Positions 1-18,955 of a DNA stretch of 64,000 bases are shown here, in pieces. The position numbers and the translations under genes are program-made. Numbering within the stretch: position 1 is the stretch's first letter; each line of letters begins with the position of its first letter. The notes under the pieces were generated by a model. It searched no databases and had not been told where the DNA came from. It saw only the letters and a program-made list of their open reading frames with translations. The DNA is from Campylorhamphus procurvoides (Eukaryota > Chordata > Aves > Passeriformes > Dendrocolaptidae): assembly GCA_013396655.1 (NCBI GenBank), contig WBMV01000462.1:2041807-2105806 (forward strand). The letters run 5' to 3'.

Positions 1-260
1 TCTGTCCATCTGTCGCTCTGTCCATTTGTCCCATCAATCCGTCTGTCGCTCTGTCCCCCCTGCCCCTCTGTCCCTGCCCACGTTCCCGCGCTCAGCGGCC
101 ACGCCCCAACCACAGACCCCGCCCCATCTCAAGACACGCCCCCATCCCAGTGACCACGCCCTCTCCGCCATATCCCCTCAGACTCCCCTCCCCTCCCCTC
201 ACAGTTCCCTCCCTGTCCCCTCCCCTCAGTCTCCCCTCCCCTCACAGTCCCGGTTCCGCC
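1..260 (+). promoter_or_regulatory. UCK1: UCK1 upstream/5'UTR region, pyrimidine-rich
   Basis: This region lies directly upstream of the UCK1 start codon. Positions 1-60 are a low-complexity stretch built from CTGTC-like words. Positions 60-180 contain several GC-box-like words (CCCGCCCC, CACGCCC) of the kind bound by Sp/KLF factors. Positions 178-250 are tandem CCCCTCCCCT blocks. There is no TATA box. The composition and position suggest a housekeeping-type promoter and 5'UTR. The transcription start cannot be placed from the sequence, and the promoter may extend beyond the left edge of the window. Confidence 0.55.
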
Positions 261-3200
261 ATGGCCTCCGCGGGCGGCCCCGACTCGGAGCGGCCGCACC
301 CGAAGCCTTTCCTCATCGGCGTCAGCGGCGGCACCGCCAGCGGCAAGGTGAGCTGGGCCGGGAGTGCGGGGTGTGAGGGGAGTGCGGGGTGTGCTGGCTG
401 TGCTGGGTGTGTGGGGTGTTGTGGGTGTTCTGGCCGTGCGGGGTGTGCGGGCTCAGCCCCGCGGGGCTGTGCGGGGGTCCCGGCCGGGGGTCCCGGCTGA
501 GCCCCCCAACCGCGGCCCGCTCAGTCCACAGTGTGCGAGAAGATCATGGAGCTGCTGGGGCAGAACGAGGTGGAGCAGCGGCAGCGCAAGGTGCTGATCC
601 TCAGCCAGGACAGCTTCTACAAGGTGCTGACGGCCGAGCAGCAGGCCAAGGCGCTCAAGGGGCAGTACAACTTCGACCACCCGGGTGAGCCGGTGCCCGC
701 GGGCAGGTGCGGGGCATCCCGCCCCGACAGCCCTGGGATGCACCGCATCGTCCCCCCAGTGCCCGCAGCCGAGCCCGGCGGGATCGCAGGCGGGGCAGGG
801 ACCTGCCCTTGGCTGGGTCTGGTCCCTCTGTGGGCGCAGGGGCGGGGGCTGGAAACTATTAAGAATGCCTGAGGTTTTCCAGTTGTCTCTTGACTAACAG
901 AGTTGCACAGAGCTGTGCAGTTGCCAAGTGGTTTGGTGAAACCAGTTTCGCCTTTGGGTTCTTTATTTCATTGTGTTATAGTTGCTTATAAACAGCAAAC
1001 TGTTCCCTATCTCTGTGACCCAGCACAGCACTTGTTGCTCGGGGTGGCTGCTGGTAGGAAAGAATAAGCCATAAGTTCCTTTTTTTCCTGGTGAAGCACT
1101 GAACAGAGGGTTTTTCCTTTGGGTCTAGAAAAATCTGAGCAGAACATTTGATCCAGCAGCACCTGAAACTCCTCCTCTTTGCACCTCCCTCTCACAGATG
1201 CTTTCGATAACGATTTGATGCATTCAACCCTGAAAAATATTGTTGAGGGCAAAACGGTTGAGGTACCAACGTACGACTTCGTGACACATTCTAGGTGGGT
1301 TTGGTTTTGTGTCAAGTCTGGGCGTGTGTCAGTGGATGTCCCAGCCTGGGCATGGGTCTCTTGGTGGGGATGTGAGACCCACTTAACAAGGTGCTCTGGT
1401 GTTTTCTCCTGCCAGGCTGGCAGAGACGACGGTGGTCTATCCTGCTGACGTCGTCCTCTTTGAGGGGATCCTGGTTTTCTACAACCAAGACATCCGGGAC
1501 ATGTTCCACCTCCGTCTCTTTGTGGACACCGACTCCGACGTCCGGCTGTCCCGCAGAGGTAACTCAGAGGCTCCTCTGCCACGGGCAGCTTCAGCCCCTC
1601 TTCCTTATCCATCCTCAGCCACGGGGCAGCACTCAGGGCTTTTATCTGCCCATCCCAGTTCTGCGAGATATGAAACGTGGGAGGGACCTCGAGCAGATCC
1701 TCACCCAGTACACGACGTTTGTCAAGCCTGCCTTTGAGGAGTTCTGCTTACCGGTAGGGAATGTTTCCCTAATTCGATTTATGGGGGTTTTTCTGGGGAG
1801 TGGGGAGAGGAGCAGGGTCATCTGGGGATTAGCTGCACTGTAGATACAGCAGTGGTGACTTTTGGTATTTGTATTTCACTAATCCCACGCTCTCCCCTCT
1901 GCCTCATGTCTCTAACCATTATGAGCTGGTTCTAAAGGAACTGAAATGCTCCCTTCTGCTGGCAAAGCACCATGGAAATGCCTCCAGCACATTTCCTCAC
2001 TGCTGGCTGCCGGGGCTATTTTGGATGGGCCGCTCTGACTGAAACACTCCCACTCTCCATTTATTCTTAAGTCTTGCAGGAAGAAAGAGGAGCTTGGTTT
2101 CCATCAGCCTCTCTCAAGGGGAACACTGGTGAAAACCTAGGGCAACCATTCTAGCACTGTTTGCTGTACCATATAGTGCAGGGACAATTTAGGTGCTCAC
2201 CTAATCCAGTTAACTTGTAAAAAACCCTTTGAGAGCAAATCCTGTATGTGGATTAAATAAAAAGGCTAACTCAGGCACCTCTTGCTCTAGAGCAAGGGAA
2301 TTCTGGGATAGTAAAAGTACTTATTAGAAATGCTGAATTTGCCAGCTTTTTTCCAAGTAGTGGGGGAAGAAAAAGCAGGAGTGCTATGGTGGTGAAGATC
2401 AATAAAATGTTATCAGAGGCAGGCAGGAATTTCACATGCACAATGGGTACCTTGGCTCTTGGCAGAGATTTAGCAATGGGTTGTGAAATGCTGATTAGAG
2501 CCAGCTCTTGGCAAACAGACCTTGCCTGAAGTGGTCAATATTTGAAGGCAGCTCAGAAGTGTAAAAACAAGGACTCTACACCTGACCTGCTGCTTCTACC
2601 TGGTGATTCTCTGCAAAGGGACAGCAAGAACAATCCCTGGCCTTAAATCCAGTGCACATTAACCAGAGTGAAGTCTTAATTCATTTAGGTGTTACCATGA
2701 TTTGACTTACAACCCTGAAACAGAAACCCTCCATCTTTGCCCCAGTTTTTTTGGCCTTTGGTCACTCCTTCGTATAGCAAAGTTGACTTTTCCATTAACA
2801 GCCTCCACCACTGTTGCTGTTTTTCAGACAAAGAAGTATGCAGATGTGATCATCCCCCGAGGAGTCGACAACATGGGTAAAAGGGAGTTGGGTTCTCTGA
2901 TTTCCCTGGGGAGACACCCTTGGGGTTGGGAAGAGAGCAGGTGGCTTCTAAGGAAAGGTGTTTTGCTGGAGGGCTGGAGGGGAGGGAGCTGCTCAGCCTG
3001 TGGAGGGCTGGAGAAGTGACCTGTGGAGGTCTGACCTCGCTGAAGGCAGAGTTACATTTAAGGGCTTGTAAAAACTTGACTTGAGCAGGGCTGGATGCTC
3101 CACATTTTTTAGATAACTCCGCCAGGAAAGCCTTCACGTCCTGCATTTCCCATTCCTCTCTGCAGTTGCCATAAACCTCATAGTGCAGCACATTCAGGAC

Positions 3201-3353
3201 ATCCTGAATGGAGACATCTGCAAGTGGCAGCGAGGGGCGATGAACGGGCACGGCCGGCCCTACAAGCGCCCGTTCCCAGAGCCCACGGAGAGCAGCAGTG
3301 TCCTGGCAGCAGGGAAACGCTCCCACCTGGAGTCCAGCAGCCGCCCACACTAG
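261..3353 (+). CDS. UCK1: Uridine-cytidine kinase 1, complete, 7 coding exons, 272 aa
   Basis: UCK1 phosphorylates uridine and cytidine to UMP and CMP, the rate-limiting step of cytosolic pyrimidine salvage. Exons are 261-347, 525-684, 1198-1294, 1416-1558, 1659-1753, 2828-2876 and 3166-3353. All introns are GT-AG, the phases agree, and the total is 819 nt including the TAG stop. Exon 1 ends inside the P-loop: residues 20-31 read [12 protein letters not shown] across the first junction. SQDSFYKV carries the Asp and Tyr that contact the nucleoside. DFVTHSR carries the conserved His, and [13 protein letters not shown] is the Arg-rich lid that binds phosphates. The ATG sits in a strong context (CGCCATGG). 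The C-terminus is variable but ends in SSSRPH as in mammalian UCK1. Mammalian UCK1 is 277 aa. UCK2 is the main alternative, but UCK1 fits better because of the C-terminus and the POMT1/PRRC2B neighbours. Intron 1 is only 177 nt. The 1.07-kb intron 5 holds nothing I recognise. Confidence 0.96.
358..460 (+). repeat. G-rich tandem repeat in UCK1 intron 1
   Basis: Most of the 177-nt first intron of UCK1 is a degenerate array of GTGCGGGGTGT-like units, with a strong G/T bias on the transcribed-RNA strand. Runs of three or four G recur throughout. It has no coding meaning. It could form G-rich secondary structure in the nascent RNA just after the first 5' splice site. Confidence 0.6.
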
Positions 3354-4665
3354 CCTGGGCTTGCCTCTGGTCCAGACCAACACTGAAGACAACTTTGGGA
3401 AAGGACTTCCACAGAATGGTTGGTGAAGTGCCCTTTAAATCGTCCTGGCAGCGGAGGGGATCCTGGTGTGAACCTGCTCACAGTGGGGAGAGGAAGGAGG
3501 TGGCTGTGCACCCCTCTCCCCTCCAAGCCCTTCCCTTTTCTCCCTAAGATGTCTGGAGTGATGTTACTTGATGAACTGGTTAGAGGCAGTGCTACTTGCC
3601 TTTTTTTAATTTTCAAAATGAGATCTACTGCTGAAGACTTCCCTGAAAATTAAGCACTTCCAGGTGATTAGCAAGATACCCCATTTCCCTGATGATGCAG
3701 GAAAATTGGCTGCCTCTTGGGGGTTTTTTTCCTCTATCCAAGACTAGCTCACACCCTGTTAATTTTAACAAGCAGGTGCAGCCCTTACTCTTCTCCACCT
3801 TGTTGGCACCTTGAGTTCTGGCCTTGCTGTGCTGCTGGCCAGCCCATGGGGGCAGGAGGCTTGACCTGTAGAGGCATCTCTGCCCTGAGATAAGGATGAG
3901 ACAGAGACTGTCTGGGACAAATGGGAACTTGCGGTTCATGGGGGGACAGGCCCAAGAAGTTTATTGTCTCTGATTCCTAATTTATTCCTTTCTAAGCCCC
4001 CAAATCTTGCTACACTGTATGATTGTTTTTTTGTACCCAAATAGTTGCCTTTACCACAGTTCCTGAATGTGTGAGCTCCAGCTGGATTGAGTTGCTCATG
4101 GAAACAGAAACCTGACCTGTTCAGTATTAGTGTCTTTTAGTGCATTTCTGTACTGCTGGTTGCAAATTCTGCTGGGCAGAATCCATCCACTTCCAGAGAT
4201 GGCTGGTGAGATCAGCAAGGGGGGGAGCTGGGAATGGCAGGACCCTCCTGCTGCTGGCACAGGGACCTGCCTGGGTATGTTCTGCCCTCACACAGGGCCA
4301 CAGCACTTGCCTTGCACTCCAGCAGCTCAAACTCAAGAATGTTTGGCGTTCTAAAACAAGCAGACAAGAGGTATAAACAGTGATATCCCAGTTTCTGTAG
4401 TTGCCCCCAGATAAGTGATACTGTAGCAGCAGCATGAAGTGTCTGGAAAAAATAATCTGAAATGAAGTGCTGGTGGGGCCTTTGAAAATGTCCTTGTGAT
4501 ACCGTTCTTGAGTTTGGGCTTACAGTGTAATTTTAAGAATGAGGGTGGGAGGGAAATGTTATTAAGAGGAACTTTTTCATACTTGCTAGTTTTCTAAAAG
4601 CAGAGTCTGGCTGTGTTGGTTGTGGGGGTGTTACTTTGGCTAATAAACAAATGAACAGTGATCAG
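3354..4665 (+). other. UCK1: UCK1 3'UTR
   Basis: The sequence after the UCK1 stop has no further coding exon. It runs to a canonical AATAAA at 4642-4647, giving a 3'UTR of about 1.3 kb, which fits a UCK1 mRNA of about 2 kb. A second + strand AATAAA at 6289-6294 could serve as a distal site. That longer form would overlap the POMT1 3'UTR antisense. The end point is inferred from the polyadenylation signal alone. Confidence 0.6.
4642..4647 (+). terminator. UCK1: UCK1 polyadenylation signal AATAAA
   Basis: This is a canonical hexamer 1.29 kb after the UCK1 stop. GT- and T-rich sequence lies on both sides. It is the first canonical + strand signal that gives a transcript of the expected length. 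Confidence 0.5.
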
Positions 4666-5592
4666 AAATGACCGTTTTATATAAAAGGTAATTGCGCTGC
4701 TTGCACTCCCATCAGCAAAAAGAAGGGACCACTGCTGGAGGGGCTCTGGCACTCAACAGTTCTTTCTCCTCTTAGCCCAGAATTGCTACTCTAGGTTCTG
4801 TCATGGCTGAAGATTTAGGTAAAAAAGCAAACAAGAAATGCAATCTGGACCTTTCATCTCTGTAGTCTTTTCAGCGCTGGAAATGGGTGAAGGTTTGGTA
4901 TGTCAGTGATCTCCACAGCTGAGTGGGACTCCTGCGATGCCCAGGAGAAGGCAGGTCATTTCCTGAGTGCTGCTGTGTGCTTTTAGCTCAGCGAGACAGA
5001 CTTAGACCATGAGCTACTGCCCTGAAGCATCAGCTCTCGGGGCTGATTACAGTAGGAGCAAAATAGTCACTAAAAGCTCCTCGGAATGACTGTGGTGTTG
5101 GATCATACATTCTACTGGGGGTGGGGAGCTCAAAGCAGCCTCGAATAGCATTTGTTAGAGCAGTGAGAAGCTCCATAAAGAGTCCCTGGTCTGTGGGGCT
5201 GCTCTTTGGGGCAGCTTTGTGCAGGAGCTGCAGCCACAGGGAGGTAAGAAGTGGGATGTGGTCCATGTACTGTAACCCTGGTTAAATAACTGTACAGAGC
5301 CACTACAAATTCCAGTCTTTCATCTCTTTCCTTTTCCTACTCCGTGAGTTGCTCTGCTAGAGCAGGCCAGGCCAGGGGCTGGGCTTCAGTGTTTTCAGCC
5401 TGAACCCACGTGCACCAGTTAGAGCAGGTTTCCTTGTCAGCAGGATCAGCCCTACCTTGCCCAGAGTTCCTTTTCCCATGGGATTTGAGGTGTAATCCTG
5501 CAGCCCAGTAAATACAGTACAGAGGATTCTTCTGCCTCTGGCTGACTTCCTGGCTTGCCTGAAGCCTTGTTTTAGCTTGCTTAGCTGTAACA
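4666..5592. other. Convergent intergenic spacer between UCK1 and POMT1
   Basis: This spacer separates the likely 3' ends of two convergent genes. I see no exon with splice sites and homology on either strand, and no recognisable repeat. The short open frames here are chance-sized. The sequence becomes A/T-rich toward 5600-5750. Confidence 0.5.
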
Positions 5593-6347
5593 GCAATTTT
5601 TTAATGTCTTTTTATTTTTGCTTATCTTCTTAAAAATGGTTATGCCAAATGATTATGCATAGATAATAGTAACAAGTCATTATATGGTGCAGAATGAACT
5701 ATTTATAAATGTAGCTTAATGCTGTATTTACATAAACAGGGATGATAGCAGAGCATTGAAAGTGGGGGCAAATAATGCATTGTTGAGGAATAGAGTCATG
5801 GGATGATGCTGAAGGCTGCAGGGCCAGTTAGTGATTGTTAAAGGATGGATAAGCTTCAGAGCAGGAAAAACCTCTATTTCTAGGAGTAATAATAGAAAAG
5901 TGTTGGAAGATGTGTTGGAGAGTGTCCATTTTTGTACCTTTCATCAGGGAACTGTAGACTCAGGTACTGGGAAACACATGGAACAGCCCTCAGTGCAATG
6001 TAGTGCAAGAAGGAAGAAACCACCACTGTCAGGAAAGAGGAAGAAGGAATTGTTGCAGCATGTCCTTCCCAGGAAAGGAGCTGGGATGCTGCTGCCTCAA
6101 GTCAGCAACCTTCAGACCCCGAGGGGCAGGGGAAGGGTGAATGTAACAGGGGCAGCAACTGGAAATTGTGCTCATAACTGTATTACTGTTGAGAGCTTTT
6201 CTGTCGCAGTGCTCTTTTCCTGTAATCATTAGATCTGGACTCCTATCAATTACTGGATCCAACTGTTCAGATTTCAATTCTGCTAACAATAAATTCTTGG
6301 CTTTGCAAGAGAAGTGTTTCCTTTAGGCTGTAACCAGACTGTGGTGG
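5593..6347 (-). other. POMT1: POMT1 3'UTR
   Basis: This is untranslated sequence after the POMT1 stop codon (6350-6348 on the - strand). A - strand AATAAA lies at 5616-5611, giving about 0.75 kb of 3'UTR, similar to mammalian POMT1. An ATTAAA just upstream (5604-5599) is an alternative signal. The end is inferred and not proven. Confidence 0.5.
5611..5616 (-). terminator. POMT1: POMT1 polyadenylation signal AATAAA
   Basis: This is a canonical hexamer on the - strand (TTTATT on +), about 730 nt after the POMT1 stop. It is the nearest canonical - strand signal downstream of that stop. Confidence 0.45.
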
Positions 6348-16939
<10,592 letters not shown>

Positions 16940-18570
16940 CCTGTCCAAGGTTTGTCTGAGCCTCCAAGAGCAGGGGAGAAGAGCAGCAGTCACCCTTTGG
17001 CTCACAGTGAGCTGAGCATCACTTTACAGAAAGCATCAGTCTAATTTCTGCTACAAGCAGCTCATGGTAATTCATTTCACAAAGTTCTCTTGCTCTCCAA
17101 ATTCATGTGTTTCTGTTGTATCTGCAGGAGTAACAGAAAAAAATCAAATTACTAAACTGACACATTTTTCATCTGCCCTGCTTCTGCCTAGAGTAGAAAG
17201 CTGGAAACTTTGCTTGTTCTTCCAACTGATTCTACAAAAACACAATAGCTGAATTCCAGCCTATATTCTGCTTTGTGCAAAGCAAACCTCTCAGCCTAAA
17301 TTCTGATGGACAAAGCACATGCTCAGGCACCAGCTGAGCTCAGTACCTGAGCTTTTTAGAGCTCAGGTAGCTTAAAAAAACAGTTATTTCCTTGCAAATT
17401 GAGGTGTTTCTTCAGGGCTGGGGGAGAGGCAGAACCCACAAACACCTCTGCCTTGAAAAGCTGATTTACTGGAGTACAGGTGCAGAACTAATAAAAGCTA
17501 GGTCAGAAAACAGCAGGGAATCAGCGCTGTCTCTCCTCACTCACCTCAACACAATGGAAAGTTACCAGAACAAATCCATCTGCGTGGCTTTGATCAGGGC
17601 AGAACACAGCAAGATGAGAGCACATCCCCACCCTCCAGAGCAGTGCCACTGGCCTGGTTTCTCTCTGCCTATAAAACACAGAGAACAGACTATTTCAGGA
17701 GCCTCTGGCAATGCTGAGCTTCCCACCAGTTCTCTGTCAGCACCTCAGAGGCCCCAGGAGCCCCCAGAGCCCCCGATGGCCAGGTCTCTGGCACAGGCTG
17801 GCCCTGGCCAGGTGTGCAGCACCTCGTCCTCCTCCTCCTCAGGGCACCACCAGCCCCTCTACCAGGCTTTGCACTCCTTTTGAGGGGGGAACAGGACCAC
17901 CCAGCCTGTCCCCCCACTAGAGCTTCCTGGGGGGCAGCAGGACTGACCCTACACCTCACCCATAGGGATCACCAGGACCCCCCCTCCCACCCTGTGTCCC
18001 CCGGAGTGTTTTTGGGGGACGGAGGAACCCCAACCCCTCAGGTACCGCACCCCCGTTTCGAGCCTTGGGGGGCAGAGGAGGCACGAACCGACCCCCCCCA
18101 GACCCCAACGTGAGGGGACACGGGAGCTGAGCACCACGGTGCTGGGACCAGGATAGGGATCGGGGCAGGGACCAGGACCGGGACCAAGATCGGGAATGGG
18201 ACAGGGACGAGAGCCAGAACGGGGTACAGGAACAGAACCAGAAGAGGAACCAGGAGCGGTACCCAGATCAGGATCAGAACCGGGACTAGGACCAGAGCAG
18301 GGCGCAGGACCAGGACCGGGACCCACATCAGGACCAGGCCCAGTACCAGGCCCAGGACTGGGATCAGTACCAGTACCAGGATGGGGATAGGCCCAGGACG
18401 GGGCTCGGGCCCAGACCCATTACCAGTACCAGGCCCAGTATGGGGATCAGGCCCGGGATCGGAATCAGGACTGGAATCAGTACCAGTACCAGTCCCAGAA
18501 CCGGGCCCCATCTCCGCCCCCTCACGAGACGGGCGGGGCTCCCCCCGCACCGCGCTCCACCCGCCCCTAC
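16940..18570 (-). other. POMT1: POMT1 5'UTR junction and first (noncoding) intron
   Basis: This region lies between the POMT1 start codon and the proposed noncoding exon 1. The most likely acceptor is the CTCAG that places the exon start near 16955, 16 nt before the ATG; a less typical site would start it at 16961. The proposed donor is CAG/GTAGGG at 18571/18570. Apart from the minisatellite at 18140-18510 I see no exon, gene or mobile element. The exon structure of the 5'UTR is inferred from splice motifs only. Confidence 0.5.
18140..18510. repeat. Degenerate GGNNCN hexamer minisatellite
   Basis: About 370 bp are built from diverged hexamers such as GGACCA, GGATCA, GTACCA and GGCCCA, giving a G/A-rich + strand and a C/T-rich - strand. 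Because the unit is six bases, every frame without a stop reads as dipeptide repeats (Gly-Pro, Gly-Thr). This explains the long open frames on both strands here, and none of them looks like a real protein. The array lies in POMT1 intron 1, starting about 60 bp inside the donor. Confidence 0.85.
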
Positions 18571-18700
18571 CTGTCCGTGCCGGAAGTGACGTCGCGCGCG
18601 CGGCGCGGGCCAAGGGCGGACCCGGATATGTCGCCATGGCAACGGCGGCCACGCGTGGGGCCCAGGCCCTGCCATGGCGGAGCCGCCCCCTCCACCCGCG
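18571..18700 (-). promoter_or_regulatory. POMT1: POMT1 promoter and noncoding exon 1, with ETS, CRE and RFX motifs
   Basis: This is a CpG-rich block upstream of POMT1. Visible motifs are an ETS core CCGGAAGT at 18580-18587, overlapped by a CRE-like TGACGTCG at 18587-18594. A near-palindromic X-box at 18630-18643 reads GTTGCCATGGCGAC on the - strand, one base away from the full RFX palindrome. A donor CAG/GTAGGG at 18571/18570 would end a short noncoding exon 1. If transcription starts near 18600-18640, the ETS/CRE pair lies just inside the transcript. The start site itself is not determined. Confidence 0.6.
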
Positions 18701-18929
18701 CCCTCCCCGGGACCCCGGAGTGCCGCCACCTCCCCTCGGCCAGCCTAAACCCTCCAAGTGTTCAACAGAAACCACTGAGGCCAACCTATGACCCAACAGC
18801 GCCGTGTCAGCCAGGCCAGAGCTCTCAGTGCCGTGTCCAGTTGTTCCCTGAACACCCTCAGCAAGGCCCATATTCACCCTTTCTGTGGAGAAATCCTGAC
18901 GCAAAGGATCAGACGAGGGACAGGGGGGG
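18701..18929. other. Short spacer between POMT1 promoter and PRRC2B 3' end
   Basis: Only about 230 bp separate the CpG-rich POMT1 start region from the proposed cleavage site of PRRC2B, which lies in the same orientation. I see no gene or repeat. Any transcription of PRRC2B that runs past its polyadenylation site would enter the POMT1 promoter within a few hundred bases. Confidence 0.5.
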
Positions 18930-18949
18930 TTGAGAAAAGCATAACCTGC

Positions 18950-18955
18950 TTTATT
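18950..18955 (-). terminator. PRRC2B: PRRC2B distal polyadenylation signal AATAAA
   Basis: This is a canonical signal on the - strand, inside an A-rich stretch of the - strand (T-rich on +) at 18949-18975. It is the last such signal before the POMT1 promoter, so it is taken as the distal end of PRRC2B. Confidence 0.55.

Noticed and set aside
1007..1612. 201-codon - strand frame antisense to UCK1 exons 3-4
   Set aside because: It is the shadow of conserved UCK1 exons on the opposite strand. The + strand product and splice sites account for the sequence.
16940..17005. Longer POMT1 N-terminus from an upstream in-frame Met at 17005
   Set aside because: The likely acceptor near 16955 falls between the two Met codons, and mammalian POMT1 starts at the position equivalent to 16939.
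18038..18904. 288-codon open frame on the - strand, with long + strand frames overlapping it
   Set aside because: It is a by-product of the hexamer minisatellite and GC-rich promoter. The product is dipeptide repeats plus junk, both strands are open, and it overlaps the POMT1 first exon and donor.
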